DNA of 64,000 nt from Thioclava atlantica (lineage in GTDB: Bacteria; Pseudomonadota; Alphaproteobacteria; Rhodobacterales; Rhodobacteraceae), in assembly GCF_000737065.1 (NCBI RefSeq), contig NZ_AQRC01000017.1, positions 1 to 64,000 on the forward strand, in the 5' to 3' direction. A program made the translations under genes and the position numbers. Of the stretch, positions 9,923 to 18,139 are shown one piece after another. Every line of letters starts with the position of its first letter. The first letter of the stretch is position 1. Under the pieces are notes generated by a model. It worked only from the letters and a program-made list of their open reading frames with translations, made no database searches and was not told where the DNA came from.

Positions 9923-11767
9923 TTACTGCATCTGCGACTGCACCGCCGTCACCGCCTGATTGTCGAGCGACAGACCGGCCTCGCTCTCGATGGCGTTGGC
10001 GTAGAAGGTGAGCAGATCGTTGGCGAGCGCCTGCGAGAGCTGGCTGCCGACCTGTCCGGAGATCAGCTTGGTGTCGCTGTCGTTCATGTCGGCGGGGATC
10101 ACCTTGTCGGTCACCAGCACGTAGACCTTGCCCTTCGCGGTCACCTGCGCGGGCTTGCCCGGCTCGGTGGCGAAGACCTTGGAGACGACCTGCGGGGGCA
10201 CCTCGTCGTTGAACCCGCCCCGCGCGATGCTGGGCACCGTCGTGGTCAGCAGACCGGTCTCGCCGAGCGACTTGCCGCCCTCGAGCGCCCTGACGACTTC
10301 ACCCGCCCGGGCTTCCTCGGCCTTCACGAGCTGGTCCTGATGCCAGGCCGTCGCGACCTCGTCCTTGACCTTGTCGAAGGGCTTGGGGGTCGGCGGCACG
10401 ACCTTGTCGAGACGCAGCGCGAAGACACCGCCATCCGAGAGGTTGTCGAGTTCGGGATAGTCGCCGACCTGCGCGGCATCGGCGGCCTTGCGGAACTCCT
10501 CGTAGCCCGCGATCCCGTCGGAACTGTCGGCGGTATAGGGGATCTGGCCGATTTCCATGTCGGTTTCCTTGGCCATGTCCTCGAGCGTCGCCCCGCCCGC
10601 CAGCATATCCTGCAGCTTCTCGGTCTCGCTGCTGATCTCGCGGCGCGCCATGTCGGTTTCCGCCTCGCCCGCGAGTTCCTCGCGCGCCTGCTCGAATGTG
10701 GTCGTCTGCGCGTCGATGATCGCGTTCATCTTGAACAGCGCAGGGCCCAGATCGGTGTCGATCGGTCCGACCACACCCGGCTCCTTGAGCGCGAAGACCG
10801 CATCGCCCGCCTTGCCGAGCTGCGCCTTGCTCACGTCGCCAAGATCCGCATCATCGAGCGAGAGGCCACGCTCCTTGGCGAGATCGGCGAAGCTCGCCTT
10901 GCCCGCATCCAGTTTGTCCTTGGCGGCTTGCGCCTCGTCCATCGACGGGTAGACGAGCCGTTCCACCAGCCGCTTTTCGGGTTGCTGGAACTCGTCGATG
11001 CGGCGCTGGTACTCGGCCTTGAGCGTCGCGTCGTCGATCTTGACCTTGTCCTTGAGCATCTCGGGCGTCAGCCACGCATAGGTGATCTCGCGCGTCTCGG
11101 GCGCGGTGAACTGGTCGATATGGTCGTTGTAATAGGCCTGAAGCTCCTCGTCGGTCGGCTTCGCGACCGGGGTCGTCAGGTCGCCCTCGGTAATCTCGGC
11201 CCAGGTGAAGGCGCGATGCTCGCCTACATATTTCGTATAGGCGTCGATCACCTCCTGCGGCGCCTTCACGCCACCCGCGATCGCACCTTGCAGGATCGAG
11301 CGGGCGAGATCGCCGCGAAGCTGGGCCTCGAACTGGGTCTCGGAATAGCCCTGCTGACGCAGCGCGAACTTGTAGGTCTCGCGGTCGAACTTGCCGGAGG
11401 CGTTCTGGAAGGCCTGGATGTCGAAGATCTGCTTTTGCAGCTGCTCGTCGCCCACCGACACGCCAAGCCTGCTCGCAGCTTCGGAAAGCGCGGCCTGGCC
11501 GATCAGGCGGCCCAGCACCTGCTGGTCGAGGCCGCTCGCGCGCATCTGCGCCATCGTGACCGGCTGGCCGATCTGCTGGCTGCGGGTCTGCATCTCCTGA
11601 CGCAGGGCGCGCGCATATTCGTCGACCGAGATCTTGGTGTCGCCCACCGATCCGACCGACTTGATCTGCCCGGAGAACGAGCGCAGCCCGAAACCGCCAA
11701 GTCCGAGGATCAGCATGGCCAGCAAGATCCAGACGACGACACTCTTGCCGTGGCTGCGCAGCTTCAT
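9923..11767 (-). CDS. PpiD/SurA-type membrane-anchored peptidyl-prolyl isomerase (parvulin)
   Basis: The 614-residue protein has a short cytoplasmic N-terminus, one transmembrane segment (about residues 10-28, VVWILLAMLILGLGGFGL), a SurA-N-like chaperone region (about 30-190), a parvulin-like region at about 245-360 (PEKRLVERLVYPS...FADLAKERG...PIDTDLG), and a second SurA-like half. This is the layout of PpiD, a periplasmic folding factor for outer-membrane and secreted proteins. The parvulin region is diverged, so isomerase activity is not certain; chaperone activity is more secure. It sits between an aminotransferase gene and trpE. Confidence 0.9.
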   Translation of the reverse strand: MKLRSHGKSVVVWILLAMLILGLGGFGLRSFSGQIKSVGSVGDTKISVDEYARALRQEMQTRSQQIGQPVTMAQMRASGLDQQVLGRLIGQAALSEAASRLGVSVGDEQLQKQIFDIQAFQNASGKFDRETYKFALRQQGYSETQFEAQLRGDLARSILQGAIAGGVKAPQEVIDAYTKYVGEHRAFTWAEITEGDLTTPVAKPTDEELQAYYNDHIDQFTAPETREITYAWLTPEMLKDKVKIDDATLKAEYQRRIDEFQQPEKRLVERLVYPSMDEAQAAKDKLDAGKASFADLAKERGLSLDDADLGDVSKAQLGKAGDAVFALKEPGVVGPIDTDLGPALFKMNAIIDAQTTTFEQAREELAGEAETDMARREISSETEKLQDMLAGGATLEDMAKETDMEIGQIPYTADSSDGIAGYEEFRKAADAAQVGDYPELDNLSDGGVFALRLDKVVPPTPKPFDKVKDEVATAWHQDQLVKAEEARAGEVVRALEGGKSLGETGLLTTTVPSIARGGFNDEVPPQVVSKVFATEPGKPAQVTAKGKVYVLVTDKVIPADMNDSDTKLISGQVGSQLSQALANDLLTFYANAIESEAGLSLDNQAVTAVQSQMQ

Positions 11768-11834
11768 AGGGGGTCCTCCTCGGAGCGGTCAGGTCTTCGC
11801 GGCTGTTTAGGGCTTTGCCCGATAGGCTGCAAGG

Positions 11835-13016
11835 CTATGGGTGCGCGTAAGCCGCGAGCCGGTCGCGCAGCGCCGCGATCCCGGCGGTATCGACATTGGC
11901 GAAGGCGATCCGCATCTGCCGCGCGCCCGCTTCGGCATCGGTCGGCATGAACATCGTGCCCGGCAGCATCAACACCCCCGCCTCGCGCACCAGCGCGCGG
12001 GCGAATTCGGGGGCGGGGCGCGGATCGGGATGGGTGACATAGGCGAAATAGGCGCCGCAGCCGAGCAGGTCCCAGCCCTCGAGCGTCCCCACCGCCTGTT
12101 CCATCGCGGCCCGCCGCGCGAGGATCTCCGCACGCTCGCCCGCCACCCATTGCGAGAGGTGCAGCATCCCCCAGAGCGCCGCGATCTGGCCCAGTTGGCC
12201 GGGGCAGATCGCCACCGTGTCGAGGAATTTCTCGATCTCGGCGAGACGGTCCTCGCCCGCGACGATCGCGCCGACGCGGTGGCCGGTCAGGCGATAGGCT
12301 TTCGAGAAGCTGTAGAGATGGATGAAGTACCTGGCCCAGTCGGGATCGGCGAAGAGATCGTGGGGCGCGCCCGTCCGGCTGTCGAAATCGCGATAGGTCT
12401 CGTCCACGATCAGCGCGATCCGGTGATGCCGCGCAAGTTCGGCGAAGGCGCGGATCAGCTCGGCCGGGTATTCCGCCCCGCCCGGATTGTTGGGCGAGAC
12501 GAGCACGATCGCGCGGGTGCGCCCGGTGATCTTCGCCGCCGCCTCCTCGGGGTCGGGCAGGAGCCCCGCGCCGGGGGCGAGCGGCACCGTGGTCACGCCC
12601 GCCATGTCGAGCCACATCTTGTGATTGAAATACCACGGCGTCGGCAGGATCACCTCGTCGCCGGGGCCCGCCAGCGTCGCGAGCGCGGCGCAGAAGGCCT
12701 GATTGCAGCCCTGGGTGATCGCGACCTGCGCCGCCCCGATCGTGCCGCCATAGGCGAGAGACCATTGACGGGCGAGTTCTGCGCGCAGCTCCGGCATGCC
12801 CAGGACCGGGCCGTAGAGATGCGCCTGCGGATCGTTCAGTGCGGCCTCCGCGATCGCCTGGCGTAGCGCCTCGGGCGGGGGATCGACGGGCGCGGCCTGG
12901 CTGACATTGATCAGCGGGCGGTCGGAGGGGAAGACGACGCCCTCGAGCCAGCGCCGCGCCTCCATCACCGGGGGGGCGAAGGTACGGGCGAAGGCGGGAT
13001 TGAGCGGATGGGGCAT
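11835..13016 (-). CDS. PLP-dependent class I/II aminotransferase
   Basis: A 393-residue fold-type I aminotransferase. Key residues are visible: SPNNPGG (Asn about 177), DETYRDFDS (Asp205, Tyr208), the PLP lysine in YSFSKAYRLTGHRVG (Lys239) and Arg247. The start at 13016 is chosen because GAGGA sits 8 bases upstream; an upstream GTG-type extension to 13070 would be rich in Arg and Pro. Substrate is not identifiable from sequence; the group includes aspartate/aromatic/alanine aminotransferases. It precedes the ppiD-like gene and trpE on the same strand. Confidence 0.9.
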   Translation of the reverse strand: MPHPLNPAFARTFAPPVMEARRWLEGVVFPSDRPLINVSQAAPVDPPPEALRQAIAEAALNDPQAHLYGPVLGMPELRAELARQWSLAYGGTIGAAQVAITQGCNQAFCAALATLAGPGDEVILPTPWYFNHKMWLDMAGVTTVPLAPGAGLLPDPEEAAAKITGRTRAIVLVSPNNPGGAEYPAELIRAFAELARHHRIALIVDETYRDFDSRTGAPHDLFADPDWARYFIHLYSFSKAYRLTGHRVGAIVAGEDRLAEIEKFLDTVAICPGQLGQIAALWGMLHLSQWVAGERAEILARRAAMEQAVGTLEGWDLLGCGAYFAYVTHPDPRPAPEFARALVREAGVLMLPGTMFMPTDAEAGARQMRIAFANVDTAGIAALRDRLAAYAHP

Positions 13017-13080
13017 CGGTGTCCTCGTTGCTGGCCGGGCGAGATCAGCAGAGCGGGGCGGCCTTGGCAAGGGGCAGGAG

Positions 13081-13115
13081 CCTCCGGCGGGGGTATTTCG
13101 ATCCAGGTGAAGGGG
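13081..13115. repeat. Intergenic AAATATCCC-type repeat, copy 2
   Basis: CCTCCGGCGGGGGTATTTCG followed by ATCCAGGTGAAGG is the reverse-oriented form of the element seen near 1500 and 31676. It lies between DUF2127 and the aminotransferase gene, which are co-directional, so it is intercistronic here. Confidence 0.55.
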
Positions 13116-13121
13116 TGATCG

Positions 13122-13625
13122 TCACCGATGCCACCAGGCGCGCCCGTGCCGTACCGTCCATTCGCGCCAGGTGAGCGCGATCACCACGAGATCGAGCAGC
13201 GTCAGCAGCAGCATCGAGATGTCGTGATGCAGGCTCCAGACATAGAGCTGATAGGCGACGAAACCGAACAGGAGCGCGATCGCCCCCGGATAGGCCCACA
13301 GGATGCCGCGCATCAGCAGGATCACCACGATCAGCTTCAGCGCGCCGTGGCTGGTGAAGTAGAAGCCGTAGAAGCTCTGCGTCTGAATCGAGAAATGCTG
13401 TGCCGCGTTCAGGAGCGCCGAGGCGATCGCGTCCTTTGGATCCTCGCTGAGCTCGCGCCGGGTGATCCATTGCGCGATATTGAAGACGGCATTCCCCGGC
13501 AAGCCCCAGAGCGCGAGCCCCGAGAGCGTCTCGGCCAGCGCGAACAGGCCCTTGAGGATCAGGCTCGCCTCGAAGAGCCAGTGCAGGAACCGCCCGAGCG
13601 CGGTTCCGGGAGCGCCCAGCCGCAA
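13122..13625 (-). CDS. DUF2127 domain membrane protein
   Basis: A 167-residue integral membrane protein with about four hydrophobic segments (LHWLFEASLILKGLFALAE, HGALKLIVVILLMRGILW, GAIALLFGFVAYQLYVW, MLLLTLLDLVVIALTW). The spacing and the FEASLILKG and YQLYVW motifs match the DUF2127 family, whose function is unknown. It lies 4 bases downstream of gpt's stop and is likely part of the fabI-lysE-gpt string. No catalytic motif is visible. Confidence 0.85.
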   Translation of the reverse strand: MRLGAPGTALGRFLHWLFEASLILKGLFALAETLSGLALWGLPGNAVFNIAQWITRRELSEDPKDAIASALLNAAQHFSIQTQSFYGFYFTSHGALKLIVVILLMRGILWAYPGAIALLFGFVAYQLYVWSLHHDISMLLLTLLDLVVIALTWREWTVRHGRAWWHR

Positions 13626-13629
13626 GGGA

Positions 13630-14136
13630 TCAGTCCGTGCCGCGATAGGGCTGCACGTATTGCAGCGCCATGTCCCAGGGGAAGAAGATCCAGGTGTCCT
13701 GGCTGACCTCGGTCACGAAGGTATCGACCAGCGGCGCGCCCATCGGCTTGGCATAGACGGTGGCGAATTGCGCCTTGGGGAAGAGGTCGCGCACGAGCTT
13801 GAGGGTATTGCCGGTATCGACGAGATCGTCGACGATCAGCACGCCCTCGCCGCCATTTTCCATCAGATCAGCCTGGGTCGGCTTGAGGACCTGCGCGGCG
13901 CGCTGGTCCTGATGGCTGTAGCTCTTGATCGAGATCGTGTCGACGGTGCGGATATCGAGCTCGCGCGCGACGATCGCCGCGGGAACCAGCCCGCCGCGGG
14001 TGATGCCCACCACCGCGCGCCAGTTGCCGTCATCGGGCCCCTTGCCGTCGAGCCGCCAGGCGAGGGCGCGCGCGTCGCGGTGGAGCTGGTCCCAGCTGAC
14101 ATGGAAGCCTTTTTCGTGGGGCAAACGGTCGGACAT
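13630..14136 (-). CDS. gpt: Gpt, xanthine phosphoribosyltransferase
   Basis: Gpt salvages xanthine, guanine or hypoxanthine by joining them to PRPP. The 168-residue protein starts [20 protein letters not shown] and carries the PRPP-binding motif [18 protein letters not shown], with the hood and C-terminal WIFFPWDM segment of the Gpt subgroup. It lies between the LysE exporter gene (10-base gap) and DUF2127 (4-base gap) on the same strand, indicating a shared transcript. Confidence 0.95.
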   Translation of the reverse strand: MSDRLPHEKGFHVSWDQLHRDARALAWRLDGKGPDDGNWRAVVGITRGGLVPAAIVARELDIRTVDTISIKSYSHQDQRAAQVLKPTQADLMENGGEGVLIVDDLVDTGNTLKLVRDLFPKAQFATVYAKPMGAPLVDTFVTEVSQDTWIFFPWDMALQYVQPYRGTD

Positions 14137-14146
14137 GACGATTTCC

Positions 14147-14764
14147 TCAGGTCAATGCGAGTTTGAGACCGAGCAGGGCGAGGAGGCCGCCGAAGACGCG
14201 CTCGATCACGGATTTCAGGTTGAGATAGGCCCTGCGCGTCTTCTCGAGCGAGAAGATCCGCGCCACGATCACGTTCCAGCCGGCATCGTTGAACATCACG
14301 ATGGCGAGGATCGCGGCATAGGCCCAGCCGGGCGCCGAGGGCGGGATGAAGGTCAGGAAGATCGTGCCGAAGAACACGGCGGGTTTCGGATTGGCGAGCT
14401 GGGTCGAGACACCGAGCCAGACGAGGCGCGGGATCGAGCGGGCGCGGGGCAGCTCGGCGATGTCCTGATCCATCGGCTCGCCCGCATGGCGCCACATCTT
14501 GAAGGCCAGCCAGAGCAGATACGCCGCGCCCGCGAATTTGAGCGTGGTCAGGAGCGCCGGGGCGATCTTGAAGACGAGCGCGAGGCCGAAGAGCGCCGCC
14601 GCAGCCCAGATCACCGCGCCGAGCCCGATCCCCACCGCGAGCCAGATCCCGCGCGAGAAGCCCTCGCGCAGGCTGGTGCGGGCCGCGAGCAACACGGCGG
14701 GCCCCGGCGACATCGCGGCCGCCAGATGCACGAAATAGATCGCCGTGAAGGCCGCGAGGCTCAT
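14147..14764 (-). CDS. LysE/RhtB family amino-acid exporter
   Basis: A 205-residue membrane protein with six hydrophobic segments and the RhtB-type N-terminal signature [20 protein letters not shown]. Members export amino acids or related small molecules. The frame is open much further upstream, inside fabI, but the ATG at 14764 lies 8 bases after the fabI stop and gives the usual family length. [10 protein letters not shown] is the second conserved family motif. The substrate is not predictable. Confidence 0.92.
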   Translation of the reverse strand: MSLAAFTAIYFVHLAAAMSPGPAVLLAARTSLREGFSRGIWLAVGIGLGAVIWAAAALFGLALVFKIAPALLTTLKFAGAAYLLWLAFKMWRHAGEPMDQDIAELPRARSIPRLVWLGVSTQLANPKPAVFFGTIFLTFIPPSAPGWAYAAILAIVMFNDAGWNVIVARIFSLEKTRRAYLNLKSVIERVFGGLLALLGLKLALT

Positions 14765-14772
14765 CGCTTTGC

Positions 14773-15594
14773 TCAGTCCTTGCGGCCGGTGACCACGTCG
14801 ATATCGGGCGCGTCCACCGCCTTCATGCCGACGACATGATAGCCCGCATCGACATGGAGCGTCTCGCCGGTGGTGCCGGAGCCGAGATCCGAGAGCAGGT
14901 AGAGCGCGGCCTTGCCGACCTCTTCCTGGGTCACATTGCGGCGCAGGGGCGAGTTCAGCTCGTTCCACTTCATGATGTAGCGGAAGTCGCCGATGCCGGA
15001 GGCCGCGAGCGTCTTGATCGGGCCGGCCGAGATTGCGTTGCAGCGGATGCCGTCCTTGCCCAGATCCTCGGCGATATATTTCACCGAAGCTTCCAGCGCG
15101 GCCTTGGCGACGCCCATCACGTTGTAATGCGGCATGACCTGCTCGGCGCCGTAATAGGTGAGCGTCAGGAGCGAGCCGCCCTCGGTCATCATGTCGGCGG
15201 CGCGCTTGCACACGGCGGTGAAGGAGTAGACCGAGATGTCCATCGTCATCGCGAAATTGTCGCGGGAGGTGTCGACATAGCGGCCGCGCAACTCGCTCTT
15301 GTCGGAGAAGCCGATCGCATGAACGACGAAGTCGAGCTTGCCCCATTTCTCCTTGAGCGTGTCGAACAGCGTGTCGATCGAGCCGCTATCGGCCACATCG
15401 CACTCGATCAGGATATCCGAGCCGAGTTCGCCGGCCAGCGGCCCCACGCGTTTCTTCAGGGCCTCGCCCTGATACGAGAAGGCCAGTTCCGCGCCCGCAT
15501 CCGCAAGCGCCTTCGCAATTCCCCAGGCGATTGATTTGTCATTCGCGAGGCCCATGATCAGCCCGCGCTTGCCCGCCATCAGGTTGTTCGACAT
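14773..15594 (-). CDS. fabI: FabI, enoyl-[acyl-carrier-protein] reductase (NADH)
   Basis: FabI reduces the enoyl-ACP in the last step of each fatty-acid elongation round. The 273-residue SDR-type protein has GLANDKSIAWGIA for cofactor binding, the catalytic pair Tyr157-x6-Lys164 in HYNVMGVAKAAL and a second Tyr at 147-148 in LTYYGAEQV. This is the triclosan-target type of enoyl reductase. It heads the fabI-lysE-gpt-DUF2127 string and is divergent from pdxH. Confidence 0.97.
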   Translation of the reverse strand: MSNNLMAGKRGLIMGLANDKSIAWGIAKALADAGAELAFSYQGEALKKRVGPLAGELGSDILIECDVADSGSIDTLFDTLKEKWGKLDFVVHAIGFSDKSELRGRYVDTSRDNFAMTMDISVYSFTAVCKRAADMMTEGGSLLTLTYYGAEQVMPHYNVMGVAKAALEASVKYIAEDLGKDGIRCNAISAGPIKTLAASGIGDFRYIMKWNELNSPLRRNVTQEEVGKAALYLLSDLGSGTTGETLHVDAGYHVVGMKAVDAPDIDVVTGRKD

Positions 15595-15746
15595 GTCAGG
15601 TTTTCCCCCGCTTCGCTCTGGTAAGTTCGAATGCTTTAGGCGAAAGGTGAGGACGCATCAAGGCTGCTGACCCATCGTCAGACGCGCGCCCGGCGCGCCG
15701 AAGGGCGCGGGATCGGCGGCGAGACCTGCGGGCACAGGAGGGTAGG

Positions 15747-16370
15747 ATGAGCGACCGGAGCGGTATTTTCGCGGGCGACGACCCGTTCGCGATCGCGCAG
15801 GCCTGGCTGAGCGAGGCCGAGGGCAGCGAGATCAACGATCCCAACGCGATCGCATTGTCGACCGTCGACGCGACGGGCCTGCCCAATGCGCGCATGGTTT
15901 TGCTCAAGGAAATCGAGGAAATGGTGGCGCCCTCGGGCGGGGCCTTCGTCTTCTATACCAATTACGGGTCGGTAAAGGCGTGCGAAATCGAGGCGTCGGG
16001 CAAGGCCGCCTTCGTGATGCACTGGAAGTCGCTGCGGCGCCAGATTCGGGTGCGCGGCCTCGTCGAACGCGAAGAGGGGCCGCAGGCGGATGCCTACTAT
16101 GCCTCCCGTTCGCTCAAATCGCGGCTCGGCGCCTGGGCCTCGCGGCAAAGTGAGCCGTTGTCATCGCGCGCGAGCCTGATGGGGGAGGTCGCCAAGCTCA
16201 CCGCGCAGCTCGGACCCAATCCTAAGCGGCCTCCCTTCTGGGGAGGGTTCAGAATCAAGCCCTTGGAGATCGAATTCTGGGCCGACGGCGCCTTCCGCCT
16301 GCATGACCGCTTCCGCTGGCGGCGGCAAAGCGTTGCCGATCCTTGGGAAATTTCGCGCCTCAACCCCTGA
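15747..16370 (+). CDS. pdxH: PdxH, pyridoxamine/pyridoxine 5'-phosphate oxidase
   Basis: PdxH is the FMN-dependent oxidase that yields pyridoxal 5'-phosphate. The 207-residue protein shows [42 protein letters not shown] and the C-terminal dimer domain ending in HDRFRWRR and WEISRLNP, which provides substrate and FMN contacts. The length is typical. It is divergent from fabI and probably monocistronic, since a hairpin with a T-run follows its stop. Confidence 0.96.
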   Translation: MSDRSGIFAGDDPFAIAQAWLSEAEGSEINDPNAIALSTVDATGLPNARMVLLKEIEEMVAPSGGAFVFYTNYGSVKACEIEASGKAAFVMHWKSLRRQIRVRGLVEREEGPQADAYYASRSLKSRLGAWASRQSEPLSSRASLMGEVAKLTAQLGPNPKRPPFWGGFRIKPLEIEFWADGAFRLHDRFRWRRQSVADPWEISRLNP

Positions 16371-16376
16371 GCCCGG

Positions 16377-16421
16377 CCTCGCGCCCTCGGCCTAGGGTCT
16401 TGAAACGCGAGGTTTTCTCTT
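16377..16421 (+). terminator. Candidate Rho-independent terminator after pdxH
   Basis: CCTCGCG (16377-16383) pairs with CGCGAGG (16406-16412) and is followed directly by TTTTCTCTT. The loop is long (22 bases) with an internal CCT/AGG pair, so the call is moderate. Confidence 0.45.
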
Positions 16422-16488
16422 GAACAGTCCCCGCAGCGGCGCAAGTTCTCGACAGAGCGCCGCGGAGTAGATCCGGGAACACCCGAAG

Positions 16489-17043
16489 ATGCAGACGGGA
16501 TGGAAAATGCCAGGCGAGGCGGCGAGCGCGCCGCATGAGGTCGCGGGAACCGTGAAATGGTTCGACGCGGTCAAGGGGTTTGGCTTCATCCTCGACGATG
16601 CGGGCGGTCCCGACATTCTCCTTCATGCCAATGTGCTGCGCAATTTCGGGCAGGGCTCGGTCGCGGATCAGGCGCAGATCCGGGTGACCGTGCAGATGAC
16701 GCCGCGCGGGGCGCAGGCGGTCGAGGTGCTCGAGATCCAGCCGCCCGAGGGCGAGAGCCTCGTCCCGATCGAGGATCTCGGGGAGAACGCCTCCGCCGAG
16801 ATCGCGGCCCTGCCGCTCGAACCGGCGCGGGTGAAGTGGTTCGAGAAGGCCAAGGGGTTCGGCTTCGCCAATGTCTTCGAGCGGGCCGAGGATGTCTTCA
16901 TTCACATGGAGGTGCTGCGGCGTTCGGGCTTTGCCGATCTCGCGCCAGGCGAGGCGGTCTGCCTTCGCGTGGTCGACGGCAAGCGCGGGCGCATGGCGGC
17001 GCAGGTTCTCGCATGGGATGCCGGTCTGAAATCGGGGCGCTGA
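16489..17043 (+). CDS. Double cold-shock-domain protein
   Basis: A 184-residue protein built from two cold-shock domains, at about residues 18-84 and 110-178. Each has an RNP-1 core: VKWFDAVKGFGFI and VKWFEKAKGFGFA, followed by DILLHANVL and DVFIHMEVL. Such proteins bind single-stranded RNA/DNA; two-domain forms are typical of alphaproteobacteria. The ATG at 16507 has a better GGATGG ahead of it and may be the true start. The stop overlaps the start of the DUF192 gene, implying translational coupling. Confidence 0.93.
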   Translation: MQTGWKMPGEAASAPHEVAGTVKWFDAVKGFGFILDDAGGPDILLHANVLRNFGQGSVADQAQIRVTVQMTPRGAQAVEVLEIQPPEGESLVPIEDLGENASAEIAALPLEPARVKWFEKAKGFGFANVFERAEDVFIHMEVLRRSGFADLAPGEAVCLRVVDGKRGRMAAQVLAWDAGLKSGR

Positions 17044-17510
17044 GCGCCTGTCTCCTTCTGGCCTTCGCCGTGCCCGGCCCGGTCCGGGCGGGGGAGGGGG
17101 CGCAATGCAGCGAGGATGTCGCCATCCTGCGGACGGATGGCAAGCTCGCGCAGTTCCGGGTGGAGATCGCCGATGACCCGGATGAGCGCGCCCAGGGACT
17201 GATGGGGCGCGAATCGATGCCGACCGGGGCGGGGATGCTGTTCGTCTATCCGACGCCGCGCGAAGTCGCCTTCTGGATGCATGACACACCGCTGCCGCTC
17301 GACATGCTCTTCATCGACGAGGCCGGGCGGGTCGTGAAGGTCGCGGCGCAAACCCGGCCCAATGACGACACCCCGATTCCCTCCGACATGCCGGTGCGCT
17401 TCGTGCTCGAGATCAATGCGGGCCTCGCCGCGCGGCTCGGCCTCGGCCCGGGCGCGCAACTCGCCCATCCCGCGATCGACCCGGCGCGGGCGGTCTTTCC
17501 CTGCAAATGA
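17013..17510 (+). CDS. Secreted DUF192 family protein
   Basis: A 165-residue protein with an N-terminal signal peptide (ALSACLLLAFAVPGPVRA, cleavage predicted after VRA) and the DUF192 core: ERAQGLMGRESMP, GMLFVYPTPREVAFWMHDT, PLDMLFIDEAGRVVKV. The family function is unknown, though it is common and usually periplasmic or extracellular. The ATG at 17013 lies inside the end of the cold-shock gene (31-base overlap in another frame), giving coupled translation. tRNA-Pro follows. Confidence 0.88.
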   Translation: MGCRSEIGALSACLLLAFAVPGPVRAGEGAQCSEDVAILRTDGKLAQFRVEIADDPDERAQGLMGRESMPTGAGMLFVYPTPREVAFWMHDTPLPLDMLFIDEAGRVVKVAAQTRPNDDTPIPSDMPVRFVLEINAGLAARLGLGPGAQLAHPAIDPARAVFPCK

Positions 17511-17550
17511 CCCTTTTCTTGACGGGGATCGCTCGCTAAGGAGAGGGCGT

Positions 17551-17627
17551 CGGGGCGTAGCGCAGCCTGGTAGCGCGTCTGTTTTGGGTACAGAAGGTCG
17601 TGAGTTCGAATCTCGCCGCCCCGACCA
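17551..17627 (+). tRNA. tRNA-Pro (anticodon TGG)
   Basis: A 77-base cloverleaf: acceptor CGGGGCG pairs with CGCCCCG (17617-17623), discriminator A, encoded CCA at 17625-17627. The anticodon stem TCTGT/ACAGA encloses TTTGGGT, giving anticodon TGG at 17585-17587, which reads CCN proline codons. The T-arm contains GTTCGAATC. Confidence 0.97.
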
Positions 17628-17738
17628 TCTTCGCATCGCTCTGAAATGATCCCCAACATGTTGTGGTTCGCCGCGAGACCGGGTCCGCCGGCACGGTTGT
17701 GCATCATGCCCAAAAATTGAGCGCCTCGTTCCCAGGCT

Positions 17739-17765
17739 ATCCACAAAATATTGCGGTTTGTGGAT
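17739..17765. promoter_or_regulatory. Perfect inverted repeat with an NrdR-box-like core
   Basis: ATCCACAAA (17739-17747) and TTTGTGGAT (17757-17765) are perfect inverted copies separated by 9 bases. The stretch 17741-17756 matches 12 of 16 positions of the NrdR consensus acaCwAtATaTwGtgt. It lies about 375 bases before nrdJ, so it may serve a distal promoter or be unrelated. Confidence 0.35.
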
Positions 17766-17950
17766 CGAATGGCACGGATTTCCCCTGCAGGGGCCCTAAG
17801 CCCAAAGAAAAACGTCATTTTTTCATGCCGCGTCGCGGCACCCGCCCATTAACCAAATGTGGATGAATCGGGCAGGCCTTCTGACTCCGGCCCGGTCAAC
17901 CGGAAAATGCATTTCGACAGGGTGAAAGTTTCGTTGACGCGTTGTCGAAG

Positions 17951-17998
17951 CTACGGCAGGTTGTGTTCTACCAGCGGCAAACCCACCACATGTAGTGG
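17951..17998 (+). promoter_or_regulatory. Candidate tandem NrdR operator upstream of nrdJ
   Basis: CTACGGCAGGTTGTGT (17951-17966) and CCACCACATGTAGTGG (17983-17998) match the NrdR consensus at 9 and 11 of 16 positions by eye. They are spaced 32 bases start to start, the three-turn phasing known for NrdR box pairs. The second box is itself a near-palindrome (17982-17999). A similar pair precedes the second RNR at 54980. Confidence 0.5.
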
Positions 17999-18139
17999 GA
18001 GCGGCGGGGCAAGGAACAGCAACGGTTTTGACGGGGGCAAATACCCCCGTTTTCCCTCGCAGCGCCGGTTGCGGGCTGTCGGTTCGTCTTTGCCCGTCGA
18101 AAGGTCGCGATTGATTGGACATTGAACGGGGACTGGGCA

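Larger units (their letters stand above)
17628..18139 (+). other. 512-base intergenic region between tRNA-Pro and nrdJ
   Basis: No gene is supported here. It holds a 9-bp perfect inverted repeat (17739-17765) and a candidate NrdR operator (17951-17998). A hairpin-like GGGGGCAAATACCCCC occurs at about 18033-18048 in the nrdJ leader. I looked for a cobalamin riboswitch, since nrdJ needs B12, and did not find a recognisable B12 box. Confidence 0.6.

Noticed and set aside
17628-18139. Cobalamin riboswitch upstream of B12-dependent nrdJ
   Set aside because: I looked for a B12 box and the usual conserved core and did not find them; class II RNR genes are usually not controlled this way.
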